Part shown: positions 1 to 11,890 of the stretch, one piece after another
Layout: each line of letters starts with the position of its first letter
Position numbering within the stretch: position 1 is the stretch's first letter
NCBI GenBank assembly: GCA_035578905.1
Contig: JAQJVL010002222.1
Location: 49,093 to 113,092 of the forward strand
Length of the DNA: 64,000 nt
Source: Stictocephala bisonia
Taxonomy: Eukaryota > Arthropoda > Insecta > Hemiptera > Membracidae
Direction of reading: 5' to 3'
Program-made: the position numbers and the translations under genes
The notes under the pieces: generated by a model
Databases searched by the model: none
What the model saw: only the letters and a program-made list of their open reading frames with translations
Told to the model about the DNA's origin: nothing

Positions 1-132
1 GAATAATTTGAGAAATTAAACCAAATAGTTCAAATAGTTTGCCATTAAACCAAAAAATAAGAATGCTATATATGCTAAGTTAAATAATTTCCATAGAGTT
101 GTCACTCCATTTGATCATACATATACGGGTTC

Positions 133-963
133 CCATCTTCGACTGTCACATATTTTATAAGATTATTTGTCAGGTCAATACAAGCAAAAAAATGGCTTAT
201 AACGTGGGTCCTATCTCGATTCGTTTTCTGTCTGTGTATGCTTTTTTACAAGCATTTGAATAACTTAAAAACGGTTTGACATACAATATTTAACTATCGT
301 ATAAAAGCCATCTTAAAAATGCTCATTTTATGTGAAACGACTGAATGCATAATATTATTAGTTTCAAAATGGTGGCTGTCTAAACAATTTAAAGACAAAT
401 ATAAAAAAATACACATTTTACCAAGAAATGTCAAGACTACGTTTTGCAAAATTCAACGGTATGCATATGTAAAAGGTAATTTTTGATAAATAACAGCATT
501 TTTATCTGGGTAAAGAGTACTTAGATAACAATGCTTTCCGTTAAAAAAATAGGGTTTCTCTATCATTTGTCAACCGGTCTTTCAAATTGCCATATCATTG
601 AATTTGGCATAACGTGGTATACAAATACTTTGCCTTGACATACTTGGTCAAGTCATATATATACAATATATATATATATATATTCTTTGACATTTTTAAA
701 CAGCCGACACATTGAAACTATCAATTTTATGAATTGATTTGACTTTTTACTTGAAATGTGTCTTTCTAAAATCAACTTTCATTCGAAAATTCAACATACC
801 ATGTTGTATGTCAAATGGTTTTTAAGATATTATTTTGTTTTCTTAACACATACAGTCACACAGACAGAAAACGAATCGAGATAAAAGACGTATTATGTGG
901 AATATTTTACTTGTTTTAACCTAACAAATAATCCTCTAAAATATTCGACAGTGGAATCTAGAC
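133..963. mobile_element. Long-inverted-repeat (foldback) element
   Basis: The two ends are imperfect reverse complements over roughly 230-250 bases each. The best shared block is TATCTCGATTCGTTTTCTGT at about 211-230, whose reverse complement lies at about 862-884. Flanking words such as the GACTGTC...ATATTTTA stretch near 140 and its complement near 945 also pair in order. The middle (about 400-700) is AT-rich with a short (TA)n at 664-682. No transposase frame is visible, so I read it as a non-autonomous foldback or MITE-like element. The target-site duplication is not clear. Confidence 0.6.
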
Positions 964-1092
964 TCCCTGTATAATTAGGATCTTGGGAACAAATATGAGG
1001 CATGCGTATTTACTCGTAATATAAGAATGGGCTCAATATCACAATTAGTTGGCAGGTTGTGTTCAACTACGTCTTCAATATTGTTCACTAAC

Positions 1093-1207
1093 CTGTTGAA
1101 CAGTTCAATGTTGAAGAAGACGTACTCTCCACTGTCAATCATGTTCAACTCCTCAGCGGCTAACATGATCTCCCGGACTGTCAGAGGATCCGCGCAAACC
1201 ACCATAA
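1093..1207 (-). CDS. Exon of a receptor-type guanylate cyclase (ANF_receptor domain)
   Basis: This 115-bp internal exon encodes about 37 full codons including CADPLTVREIMLAAEEL and SGEYVFFNIELFN. This pattern belongs to the extracellular ligand-binding domain of receptor guanylate cyclases (natriuretic-peptide-receptor-like), plasma-membrane proteins that make cGMP when ligand binds. On the minus strand the exon follows a TTTTGTTGCAG acceptor and ends at CAACAG followed by the donor GTTAGT. It starts at the second base of a codon and ends after the second base of another, so both introns are phased and a neighbouring exon must supply the missing bases. A longer open frame runs through both splice sites to 975 and 1238, but the family resemblance stops exactly at the splice sites. 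The catalytic, kinase-like and transmembrane parts are not in this window; the 5' part of the gene would lie at higher coordinates. Which paralogue this is cannot be told from one exon. Confidence 0.8.
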
Positions 1208-1370
1208 CTGCAACAAAACAGTCTAACATTAGTAACACATCAAAGAAGCTATGAACATGTAAGGTTTAGGTTCTAAATCAAACTATTCATACAATGATAC
1301 GGTTTTTAAATAGATTATGTGGTCTTGTTCAGATGAAGCTGTACATTTTTAGAATATGGCTTTAAGTTAC

Positions 1371-1815
1371 TACTAGGGGCACAGTTCTGTAACCCAGCTT
1401 CTTGGGGACAAAGTGTTGTGGAGATTGTAAGTGTAAGTACTACGATCGGCCCTTTTAATACCGACCGCTCAATGGTTGCTATCGGTTTTGACACTACTAG
1501 AGAAGTCTGGGGTGTCCGTGTGTGGTGGTATTCAGGCTTCTTATGTTGTGTAGGAAAGACAGCTGAGTTTTAGACTTATTAATTAGCTGAAAATCATATC
1601 AATAACACTACGTGGTTCTGGTTCAACGTAAAGCTTTTAGTTCCTCAGCTTCCCTGTCTAATGGACTATACATAAATGAGCCTTTCTGAGCATAAGACAA
1701 ACCCAGTTAGTACCCAGAATACATCCACACTCATCCTACACTCATGTAAATCATTCATATTTGCCTTGAAATACACAATGCATTGGTGTTGGCGTCTTCT
1801 ATCTGAGAATGGTCT
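1371..1815 (+). repeat. R1 dispersed repeat, copy A
   Basis: First of at least 16 full or partial copies of a roughly 430-bp family that I call R1. Landmarks in order: a CAGTGCTGTAACCCAGCTACTT-like 5' end, GGACAAAG, a CCGCTCAATGGTTGCYATCG block, ACACTACTAGAGAAGTCTGG, TGTTGTGTAGG, TTAGCTGAAAATCA, the self-complementary ACGTGG-TTCGGATT-CCACGT, and a 3' part rich in CACTCATCCTACACTCAT. ORFs seen here on both strands are chance frames. R1 may be a SINE or composite non-autonomous retroelement: TAGCTGAAAAT and GGTTCGGATTCC resemble pol III A and B boxes, but I cannot assign a family. Confidence 0.8.
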
Positions 1816-4375
1816 GATATTTAGTGTAGACTTAAAAACACGACAATTAGGGGGCACACAATATTAGCACATACACATGCTTGATCCCTACCGATAGTAA
1901 CATAAGTTTTCGCACATTTTATGAGTTACTACAACAAAAAGGATAAACAATTTTGTCGACGTAGCAGTTCTAAATGTGAGCCAGAGCCTTCCAGAAATGG
2001 CACCCAGAAGGGCCTAAATCACCCTTCCAGATCAATCTCTAATACAGTTATAAAACCTTTTAGACTTGCACCAGCATCTTTTACAAAGGCAACCCTTAGC
2101 TGATGAGGTAGTCAGTGTCAGTCTAGTGGGAGTGTTTCTATGATGTTTAGCCTTCAGTGGAAGTGACAGTGTTAGTCACTGATATTTGACAAAAAGTGAC
2201 GTATATTTTCTGAACTCAAGTGACATAAGTGACAATATTCATTGTAAATAATCATCGTCTAATTTTAAGTATTAAATAGTGTTCGTCTAGAAATATAAAT
2301 CTGTAAATATCACGCACTGTATAATTAAGTCAATTAGCGAAGGTGAATAAAACAAACATTTAGTAGACAAAAACCATATTATTTCAGACCCTTTAGACCG
2401 TAAAAATATTTTCATACCCTTTGGACTCTAAAAATGTTATGAATAATTTTTATACATTGTACTTATTACAATAGTTTTTATTTTGTATAAGGAACAACCT
2501 ACATTCTTAAATAAATACATATTAAAAATATAATGGTTTTATCAATGATTGAAGAAAAAATTTTCAATATTGCTTATACAGTTCCAGCACAGAGAGTGTA
2601 ACAATATTGTGACTAGGAGAACAGTGTTGTACATGTCCTGTTAAGTAACAAAGACACATTGTGGTAGCAAAACACGATAAGCTACTTAGCTGACTAGTAA
2701 TTATGTAATTCACGTTGCGTTGTAGCTAATGATGATATGCTACAGAGGGGATATTGAATTCCACAGTTAATAGAGAGAGATTTAGTGAGTGAACTACAAT
2801 GACCTGATTATTGTCATGTGGATCCAACTGTTCAACTTGTTCTACGTGAGGTTTTTAAGGTGTTTTAACTAACCAATTGAACAGTGAATCCCTGTTTAAA
2901 TAGAGAATAAGATCATTGAAATGAAACAATAAATATTTCCGTTAGTATTCTTATAAAGTACAGCACCAATTTTTTGAGTTTTTGTCAAAAAATGTATAAT
3001 ACAACAAAAATGTACTCACTCATTGCGAAATCTCAGGAGCCATAGAACAGATTTTGATAACATTTGGAGGGAAGCTAGTTTTTATATCATAGAAGCCCAC
3101 TAAGAAATGATTTATTTCTAAAGGTTAGAAACTGCTTTTCACTTTTTCCTTTTTTTTCCATAACATTAACATTATCTGTCAGTTAATGATTTATTTCAAA
3201 AGCTGGTACCAAAAAAATATATATATATATATACATAAAATATATTCTTCTTCTTAACCCTGACATGGTTGTTCTACTTTGCATCTTCCTAAAGTAGACT
3301 TTTATAAACTATAAGACTTTTGTGATCTAGGAAAATGGCAGCAAGATAAGCTAAACAGTAGCGTAAAGAACTCCGTAGCTAAACAACTGAGACCGACAAG
3401 TAGTTTATATAAACGAAGTAAGTTTTATATTTAAAACCTTTTATACGGATCAATGAAACAGTAACATTATAGCGATGACAAAAATAAAGATATAATAAAC
3501 GTGTCTGCTTACGTTAGTATAGAGAACTCAAATGAGGCAGTAAATTCCTATACTATAAAAAGTTGTTGAAAGTTGTTGGGAATTATTAATATAAGATAAG
3601 TGTTTGAGTTCACTATCTAGCTTGTAACAAGCATCATTTATCAAAACCACATTGGATAAAGACCGTATGACGTCGTTTTTACGAGAGTCCCGGTGATTAA
3701 GACTTTATGATCCTAACTTGCAGTTTTCTACATAAATAAATATGTCTCTTTTTAATCATAGTGACCATATGTCTGAATCGTTTAAGTAACTTTTTTAATA
3801 GAGTTTTTCATCTTTTTTTGGCCTCAAGAGTAAAAATAATTAATCCATTTTATAAAGAGACAAAGCAATAAAATCATAAATTTATAGGAAAAATTATTGA
3901 ATGTCTAGTAAATATTTAAATAGAGTTGCCATAAATAATTATTGGCTTAACGTTGTAATGAAACCCGTTATTTTTATTTTCAATAAACGTTTAGGAGGTA
4001 ATTATTTTTACTGTTTTAGTATTTACAGTAAAATCGTTTAAACAAATCTTTGAAATAATCGCCAAAACAATTGTATTTATATGACAATAATTTTCATACG
4101 AAATGATAATGCTAACACACTTAATAATATTAATAAATAAATTTTTTATATAAAATTAGCAGAGTACCCGTCCTTCGTACTCTGATCCTACGTATCCTAC
4201 CTACGGGGTTTACGTTGATTTATGTTGTGCTTATTGCAATCAGTAATACAACATATGTACCTACTGGCATCTGTATAATGCAAAAGTGCACTGTGGTTAA
4301 ATTTGGTACGGTATTTACTTCAGAACACGGTACCTAGAAAAGAGGACGGTAGGTATCTCCCACGACGTCATATGA
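1816..4375. other. AT-rich non-coding stretch
   Basis: No protein-like frame. 2100-2240 is dense in GTGAC/CAGTG words. A short (AT)n lies at 3214-3232. The stretch 3015-3130 (GAACAGATTTTGATAACATTT and onward) resembles the 3' tails of non-LTR elements, but no family can be named. Confidence 0.5.
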
Positions 4376-4795
4376 AAAAATAAACACAAAAATACTGTTT
4401 TAATTCCCGTAATCACAATTCCAGCTTATAAGCGGTAAATAACTTGATTACTATTTAGCTGAATACTGACTTCTATTTAATTGACAGAGATTTAGTTACC
4501 AGTATTTAATAGAATTAAAAAATCGGATGTTTCGCTTATGTGACGTCACATGTCTACTGCCAGCCTCGTCGTGATACCTACCGTCTTTGCTAGTAACCGT
4601 GGAAAATATTATAAACGATTATCAAATTGGTATTGCCAAAGGGCTTGCATTGATACTTCTTAGAGCCCCTTGGGACGGTGACCTGATGGAAATTCAAAAT
4701 GAAGATAGACCCATGTGTTAACCGGATACCCTAAGAATGTTTTCAGCAGAATGGGTCAAGTAGTTTTTACGTGATAGAGTAACATACAAACAAAA
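4376..4795 (+). repeat. R5 repeat with a retroelement-like tail
   Basis: 4376-4640 shares ordered blocks with 41449-41650, including AAATAAACACAAAAATACTG, CCAGCTTAT, TTACTATTTAGCTGA and a GTGACGTCA word. It continues into a tail (GGTCAAGTAGTTTTTACGTG, then ATACAAACAAAAACCGACAG) of the kind seen at 3' ends of arthropod non-LTR retrotransposons. No RT frame is left. Confidence 0.5.
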
Positions 4796-5088
4796 ACCGA
4801 CAGACACCATTAGATTTTTATATAATAGTAAGCTAAGATTGAAGCACGTTAGATTTTAATAACAGTCGATATTGTGAATAAAGTGATGTAAGTTTTAAAT
4901 ACCAGCCTATATTTGTCAAGCTTAGTTAAACAACACAACAATAAAGGCATGTATTTTTTAATGATGAAAGTAAGAAAACAACCAACAAGGCTTAACAACG
5001 GATAAATGAGAAGTGGCTTCAGTTATATACCACTTTTGTCTGCACTGTTGCCATAAGTCTTCATTCCGTATGAATAACTAGTGCTCAC

Positions 5089-5476
5089 TAGTCGGTAGTA
5101 GTGGTGTAGTGCTGTAGCTCGGCACTAGTGGTGTAGTGCTGTAGCTCGGCAGTAGTGGTGTAGTGCTGTAGCTCGGCACTAGTGGTGTAGTGATGTAGCT
5201 TGGCACTAGTGGTGTAGTGATGTAGCTCAGCACTAGTGGTGTAGTGCTGTAGCTCAGCACTAGTGGTGTAGTGCTGTAGCTCGGCACTAGTGGTGTAGTG
5301 CTGTAGCTCGGCACTAGGGGTATAGTGATGTAGCTCAGCACTAGTGGTGTAGTGCTGTAGCTCGGCAGTAGTGGTGTAGTGCTGTAGCTTGGAACTAGTG
5401 GTGTAGTGATGTAGCTCGGCACTAGTGGTGTAGTGCTGTAGCTCGGAACTAGTGGTGTAGTGCTGTAACTCAGCAA
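5089..5476. repeat. 27-bp minisatellite, about 14 copies, derived from the R1 5' end
   Basis: The unit is CACTAGTGGTGTAGTGCTGTAGCTCGG (9 codons, so an open frame of repeating LVPSYSTTP appears on the minus strand). Variants alternate GCACTAGT with GCAGTAGT, and GTGCTG with GTGATG. The unit matches the first bases of R1 (GCACTAGTGGCGCAGCGCTG at 28324), and the array runs directly into R1 copy B. Confidence 0.9.
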
Positions 5477-5900
5477 TGTAGGGAAAAATGTATGTGGAGA
5501 TTATAGGCGATAAATTATATGCTCAGTCCACTTAATTAAAGTCCGCTCATTGGTTGCCATCAACATGGACGCTATTAGAGAAGTTTGGGTTGTCCATGTT
5601 GGGTGATAAGGTGGAGATGTTGTGTAAGGAAGACAACTGAGTATCAGGCTTGTCATTAGCTTAGAATCAGACCAACTCTACGTGGTTCGGATTCCGCGTA
5701 ATTCTGTAGGTCCTGTAGTCCTCTGGCTGTTGCTCTATTAAGAAATATATCTTTCAAAGAAAGTATATTTCAAAGGGACAGTTGACCTGAGTTAGTAACA
5801 AAACTATACAAATCGAATACACTCATACTACATTCATGTAATTATTCATATTCACCTTAAAATACGCACTTGAAGGCTGTGTCGACGTATCATATATGAA
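5477..5900 (+). repeat. R1 dispersed repeat, copy B
   Basis: Continuous with the 27-bp array. It keeps GGAGATTATAGGCGATA, CCGCTCATTGGTTGCCATC, TGTCCATGTTGGGTG, CTACGTGGTTCGGATTCC and the CACTCATACTACATTCATG tail. The 3' end reads TGTGTCGACGTATCATAT, a variant of the TGTGTCGGCGTCTCATAT terminus in other copies. Confidence 0.85.
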
Positions 5901-5997
5901 TAGTAATAATAATAAAGTAGATAATAGGGGTGTAACGTATCTGAACATTGTCAATAACTCCTGGACTTTAATCGTGTGACAAAGCAGTAGAAGCCTA

Positions 5998-6060
5998 CAG
6001 TAATCCCATGCAGACTCTTGTTGTAGGGTATTTGTTTACAACCCGTTGTCACGACAACCA
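5998..6060 (+). repeat. R8 repeat, copy 1, with forkhead-like and X-box-like sites
   Basis: Shares CAGTAATCCCATGCAGAC, then TGTTTAC at 6033-6039, then the X-box-like palindrome GTTGTCACGACAAC at 6045-6058, with the copies at 23541, 30594 and 42740. The two sites are separated by 5 bases in each of those four copies. Confidence 0.65.
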
Positions 6061-6179
6061 AGTGTTACAAAGTGCTTCAGCTGAGGCCTCGATTTAAAGC
6101 GTCTTTAACAGACGTTTTCTAAATACATGTTATTTATTTGATAATTTTTACTTTCTCCCATTCGCGTTAGCGTAGAGAT

Positions 6180-6425
6180 ATTATTGTGATCGTCCAAAAA
6201 ATGTTTTTACAAGTTGGTCTAAAAATCCATTTTAGGGTCTCCTGTACCCAAAAAAGTTGTTTTTCAAAAAAAGATATTGATGTATGTCCGTATGTGTGTC
6301 AGTCTTTGTGTATGTGCAGTTCGCTGGATACCAAACGGATGGATACATTTTTATGAAATTTGATATGTAGGTGTATTTAGCCAATATCTCCAGTATATTT
6401 TTTAACTATTTTGAAATTTTAGTTT
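6180..6425 (+). repeat. R6 repeat (retroelement 3'-UTR-like)
   Basis: Contains a TG-rich block (GTATGTGTGTCAGTCTTTGT) followed by ACCAAACGGATGGAT, TTTTTATGAAATTTG and GTGTATTTAGCCAATATCT. The same order recurs after the large (TG)n tract at 51290-51355. It looks like the 3' region of a non-LTR element; no coding part remains. Confidence 0.55.
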
Positions 6426-6429
6426 TTTT

Positions 6430-7336
6430 TTTTATTCTTAGGGGAAAAATGTATAAATTGAATTTTATCAAAAACTGCTCTAACGATTTTAATCAAAATT
6501 TCAGGAAAAATGTAAATTACATTTCAAAATAATTTAGTTAAAACCACATATAAAAAATTTTATTTAGGAATCAAACTGGTTAATTTTCAGTTTTTATTTT
6601 TTAATATTTTTTAGTGTTTAATATGGGGAAAGTTTGTGCCAATTCTTTGGAACCTTTTATATTATTTGCTCCATTACCACTAAATGTTGATCAGGATATT
6701 ACATATTTACACAAGGTTATTAATAATTAAAAATAATTATAACTATTAATACTTATAAGAACATTTGTACGACTAAAACTACCGTTTGTGTTGTAAAAAT
6801 GTCATAGATTTTCAATAAAATAAAGAAAATTTGGAAAATTATAACGGTTTAATTTTGTAAGTATATTCTATGTGTCTTTTCAGTCAACTAATATATGATA
6901 TAACTCACAGTGATACCAACAAAATTTCGTCTTATTCAATTTGCAATTAAATATACTAAAATGTTTTAACTATTACATACTTCTTAAATTCTGTTATAAT
7001 CTAGGTCTTAATTGAAAATTGGATGAAAATAGATATATCATGGTATTTGAAGCATTGGTAAGTATTTAAAATAAAGTTGGTAATAATTGGTAATAATAAA
7101 AATTATATATAATCATTTCTAGCTGTCTGCTAAAAAAGGAAACCATTGAGAAGTAAAATAAGACAGTACCCGTAGCTAAAAATGTATACTGTGTGGTGAA
7201 TTTGTTTACAGCAAAATCAGAAAACTTCATCTTAAAGAATATTAGAAATTATTTTAGTCATTGGACTGCTCTCTTTTAATACAGTATTTTAAGTTATGGA
7301 AAGTTAGCCACAAAATTTATTTAAAATATTTTCAAC
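6430..7336. other. AT-rich non-coding stretch
   Basis: Very AT-rich with short direct words such as TTGGTAATAATTGGTAATAATA near 7078. No frame, RNA gene or named repeat seen. Confidence 0.5.
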
Positions 7337-7745
7337 AGTCAGTATGAGTGTCACAGTGCTGTACCCCAGAGCTACTTGGAGAAAAAGTGCTGTGGAGAGT
7401 TTAGGTGATAAGTTCTACTCGGTCTCTTGATACCGACATGGTGTCCGCTCAAAGGTTGCCATCGGTCTGGACACTACTAGATAAGTATGGGGTAGTCAGT
7501 GTCTGGATAATTTTTAGGGGAGAGAACTGAGTATCAGGCTTGCAGGAAATCAGACCAATACTACGTGGTTCAGATGCCACGTTAATAGTCCTTTAGTCAA
7601 CCTGCCCATTGCACTTCTTATAAAATGGCCCTTTCTGAGTATAAATCAAACTCAATTGGTAACCAGCCTACTTACACTTATATCACCATTAATTATCGCT
7701 TTAAAATATGCACAAATTTGTGTCGGTGTCTCTAATCTGAGAATA
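7337..7745 (+). repeat. R1 dispersed repeat, copy C
   Basis: Nearly full-length: CACAGTGCTGTACCCCAG at the start, ATACCGACATGGTGTCCGCT, ACACTACTAGATAAGT, ACTACGTGGTTCAGATGCCA, TGGCCCTTTCTGAG and a TGTGTCGGTGTCTCTAATC end. Confidence 0.85.
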
Positions 7746-8639
7746 ATATGAAAAATAAAGGTAAAAATATTTTAATCAAAAACTTGTACTAACTAAATTG
7801 TAATTTAGGTTATAAGGTTAAACTGTTAAATAGTGTTAGCCTCAAAATGTCCGCCCATGTCACTTATATTTACGAGGACAAGGTGCAAAACAAGGTTTGG
7901 TACTAAGCCATTTATCAAGTCTGAAACTGTGTGAAATTCTTAAGACTATTAGAGCTTTGTTACTGTCTACCTTTTGTTAAACGTGTTTCAATTATTGTGA
8001 GTGTGAATGTTCTACAACTGTCTAATAGACTAGTAGTATTTATTAAAATACCAATAACTTAGTAAATATTATATTTATTTCCTTGTAACGAAAACGTATC
8101 ACAACATGTTGACATCACATTTTTATTATTAAATTTTAAAGAAAACTGCAATGAGAATATAAAAATATGTCTATGTCAAACTATTTAAAACACATGAAAC
8201 TGTATTTTTTCTCATACTTGTTATCAACTAAATTATTTGTTATATAGCAGTTTTATATATTGCTACTTTATTACGTAGATAAATAAATGACTTAATAGTT
8301 TATTTTGCATAGTAAAACAAACAAAAACATCTTAGAAAGTTTCTAAATTTGACTTTTATTGCAAAAATAGCCTTCATGCAATAGAATGCTAAATTCGTCT
8401 CACCGTATATCATACTAACCAATATTTTGCAATTATATTATATAATAAAAAAACATTTCTTATCTGGCTATTTTCTTACGATATATATACATGTTGTATG
8501 TAATATATATTTATATATATGTCGTATGTAAAAAAATGGTATGTTTTTGAAACTACCATTTATAAATTTAAAAACAATTTAAAGCTGTGATATATGTGCT
8601 TGGAATAACGTCAAAAAATTATATTCTGTTAAAATCCAA
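7746..8639. other. AT-rich non-coding stretch
   Basis: No coding or structured element seen apart from short TATATA runs and a repeated ATGT[TC]GTATGTAA word at 8490-8530. Confidence 0.5.
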
Positions 8640-9225
8640 TCCATTAAGTCATTAAAACCTCCCTCCCTGATTCTATTTACGCTAACCAATCCCTCCGTAA
8701 AATAGCGCAGGAGTACTCAGTAACTATGTGATCCATTGTTTGTACTGACTCCCCGCAAACACATTACTGATCTAGTGTCAATCCCGGTTTATATTTCCAG
8801 TAGTTACATCTGCCCACGCCAGTTGAGAACCTATTAAACAGTGTTCAATGCCTAATATGGAGGTGCATCTCAACTAAATGTTTTGATGGACGGATAGTAA
8901 GAAACTTATGTGGCCCATCAAAACTGTTCCACGTTATGGCCCAGCTAGTATTGGGCGAGATATTTGATCTGCTCAACTGAATAGCAGTACGTAGACGTAG
9001 GTTTCGAGATTTAAGTGACCATCTTGACGCACGAGATCCTGTATAATGGGGAGGTACGAGACATTCCAGATCTTATTGAATTCTTTAACTAGTGCTTCCT
9101 GACGTCTTGTATCTGGAGGAGCTATATATATTGCTCATCACTGGGAGCCAAAGTAGTGGAGTTACCATGAGAGTACTGATAAAAGCTCTTATAGGCCTAT
9201 TATGTTGGACATCAATCGTTTATTT
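8640..9225 (-). mobile_element. Non-LTR retrotransposon, decayed C-terminal RT region
   Basis: The minus strand, read across several frameshifts and stops, gives TPLLWLPVMSNI, then ISPNTSWAITWNSF, then GRCNYWKYKPGLTLDQ, then CGESVQTMDHIV. These match the end of an RT followed by the Cys/His-containing C-terminal segment of arthropod non-LTR retrotransposons (PLPWLPVLSNIAPP ... RTGHGRC ... CDCG..AQTIDHIV). A diverged second copy lies at 44727-45335. Both are clearly dead. Confidence 0.75.
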
Positions 9226-10785
9226 TCAAATGTCAGGAAAAGCATAATTTTAAGTTTTCACCGACCTTATTCTAAGTCTGGAAACATAAATTCTTCCCCT
9301 TTCTAGATGTTTGAAGAAATTTGCCTACCAAATATATGAATTAATGTCATCTGAAATGTTAAAACTGTTAAAATTAAATGTTTATTTTCCCTAATGTTCT
9401 TGATTACGTATCACTGTTTTAAAAATAAGGCCTAAAATTAACTTGATTTAAATGTATATGATATATATAAATATATATATTAAGATGTTTATATAGGTAT
9501 GAAATATTTAACTAATACAATAATCCGGGCGTAAATGTTTAGGTTTAAAAGTACATTTTGCAAAACCTGTTCTGTTTTAATAAATATACAATTATAAACT
9601 ATATACCTACACCTCTAAATAGTATTAACTATTACTCTACCTTTTAGTCTTAGGATGAACAATGCTTTCCATCCATACCCACCCACCCTACGCACTAATA
9701 ACTATTGTGAATTAACGATCGAACAGAAGAAGTTTGCTAATATTAAATTAATGGTGTGGGGCTCTCTCTATCTCGCCCATTTTAAATTATGTATTTTTAG
9801 GTACACATTACTCAAAAACTAATAAAGATATACTTATGAAATAAAAAATTAATAAAAGTGCATAGTTTTGAGTATAAGGTAGGCCAATTATATTTTATTG
9901 TTACAATTTGCAAATATTTTTATTGACGCCTTATTTCATATAATTCCTGTATTTTCATATAATTTACATGAAAAACTGTATGGACCCGTTTATCAAATTT
10001 CACTCAACATTGTAAGTGGGCTTATTATTTGAACACAACATTTTGTTCTAAGAAATGTTTGTTAACTGTATTGGGTATGTCCAAAAATAAAAGCAATACG
10101 ATTTTCTACATACACCTTCAACGTATCTGTCGTATTGCAACGAAAGACGTTAATAAATTATAAGCATTTTTTATATATATTTCTAAGAATAGATCTTTTG
10201 AAAAGCTACATAAGTGATAAGACAATTGCTCATCATTTTAAAACGTGGGAACCAATATTCCGTAGTCAACTGTGTTGTATTGAGGAATTTAAACATCCCC
10301 AAAGCGAATCCAATAATGTAACTGTTATGATAAAACACGTTTTCAAATATTAATCAAATTAATTATATATTGTTAGGAGTTGTTACTTAATATGTACAAA
10401 GCTATTTTAGAAACGTTTAATATTTTGAAAACAAAAGAGTTAGTTATTTTGTGATAGGTAGCAATACAAGGTGTGTAAATTATCCCCTGTACTCTCTAGA
10501 AACGTCCTTATAATTGAATTGTTTCCATTTATCACACTTATATTTTATATTTTTGTAACTAAAATACTTAAAATAAATATAAATATATTTTTTCACTTCA
10601 TAAGAGACCTTTTTAAATAATTAAAACGTTTATTAACCTATTTTAAGTAACACCTAAATTAATTAAGCATTTTAAACAAACAAACGTCTTTAAAAATAAA
10701 CTATCTTTAAAGAGTTTAAGGCAACCTGACTCAACAAGTATTTATTAAGGAGGTAAACGAGTATAGATAGGCCAATTAAAAAATA
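9226..10785. other. AT-rich non-coding stretch
   Basis: The CCATACCCACCCACCC word at 9671-9686 resembles one unit of the 36-bp minisatellite family. A 72-codon frame at 10135-10353 has no recognisable motif and AT-driven composition, so I do not call it a gene. Confidence 0.45.
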
Positions 10786-10975
10786 ACCTACTGAACGCAA
10801 TGAGATGCACTTAGTGGTGGAAGTGAGACAGAGAAGTATTCTTCCCTCAGTTTTTAATTCCATTTAAAATTGTCACGGCTACCACGTCATCAAAAAGCCA
10901 CGTGCTGGTGGTGCACTAGCAAGCCCCGCCAATTACGTCATTATCAACAGTGACAATTGGTTGGTTCAAAATAAC
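10786..10975 (+). repeat. R4 repeat, copy 1
   Basis: Shares ordered blocks with 36880-37060: CCTACTGAA, a GTGGTRGRAGTGRGA-like block, CTAGCAAGYCC and a final ATTGGTTGGTT. It is moderately GC-rich for this window. Class unknown. Confidence 0.45.
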
Positions 10976-11571
10976 ACCAATGAACAAGTTTTTAGTGATT
11001 AATTCAAATCATAATTTACTTTCCAAATAACAATCAATTATATAAATAACTTTACGAATAACAATGTAAACAATACATAGCAATTAAACATATTTATATT
11101 GTCCATTAGAGTTATTATTACTATTTTTTATTTACTTAGTATGCTGGTGATAAGTACAAACTTCAAATGGCCAATAATATGAAATTTTAAAAATAATATC
11201 CTATTCTATACTATATTTATGATAGTCTGTATTAATGAAACGTGATTTCTGTAAGATATAATATTATGCAAAGTTTGAACCCGGTCTCGAGTGCATATAA
11301 TTACTTTTAGTTCTTCAAGGCATTTCATGAATACCAACTAAGTTCATTTAAACATTCCGCAGAAGTAATTAATGCTGTCTTTAACAGTAATTAATGCTGT
11401 CTCTTCTGGTTATTTTATAAACATTCCATAGTTGGCAAAGAAGCAGCAAAGAATTCTTGACATGTGTATCATAAAAGACTTAATAAAGTGTGTTTTATGA
11501 TTGATAATATAAGTTATTTTTAATGAAAAATAAATTTTTTTTATTTTATGAAGGACCTCTTATAATTGGCT
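10976..11571. other. Non-coding stretch with a short tandem duplication
   Basis: AGTAATTAATGCTGTCT is duplicated in tandem at 11364-11401. The neighbouring AAGTTCATTTAAACATTC word (11341) recurs at 37728, suggesting a further low-copy repeat. Confidence 0.45.
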
Positions 11572-11890
11572 TACATTGACTTCCTTTAACTCCTTTGGGC
11601 GCATAGAAGAGTTATCCATCTGTTCCTGTCTCCAGCTAGTGCACTTGCACTCCAGAAGTTTTGTTAGTCTCTTTTGCTTTTTTATAAATAGTTCTATTTT
11701 CCAGTTTTCTCGGGGTTGACCTATTCTACTAGCACCTTCCGGGTACTACTCAACGTCTCATTTATTCCATTTAAATTTCTTCGCTTATGCTCTAATCACT
11801 TCTACATTCTCTTCCAAATCTGCAGCATAATTTGAACTTGAACTGTTTCTCTTCATAGATCCTCATTTGTAATGAAGGTACAATACCCAT
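11572..11890 (-). mobile_element. Non-LTR retrotransposon, C-terminal tail remnant
   Basis: Minus-strand frames give IGQPRENWKIELF and, in another frame, LAGDRNRWITLLCAQRS. These match the common GRPRxxW ... DRxxWR tail of arthropod non-LTR polyproteins. Several frameshifts and stops separate the pieces, and no RT core is left. Confidence 0.5.

Noticed and set aside
1921..2103. 60-codon frame after R1 copy A
   Set aside because: Low-complexity basic composition and no family match.
5078..5476. 132-codon frame of LVPSYSTTP repeats
   Set aside because: Product of the 27-bp minisatellite; ends where the array ends.
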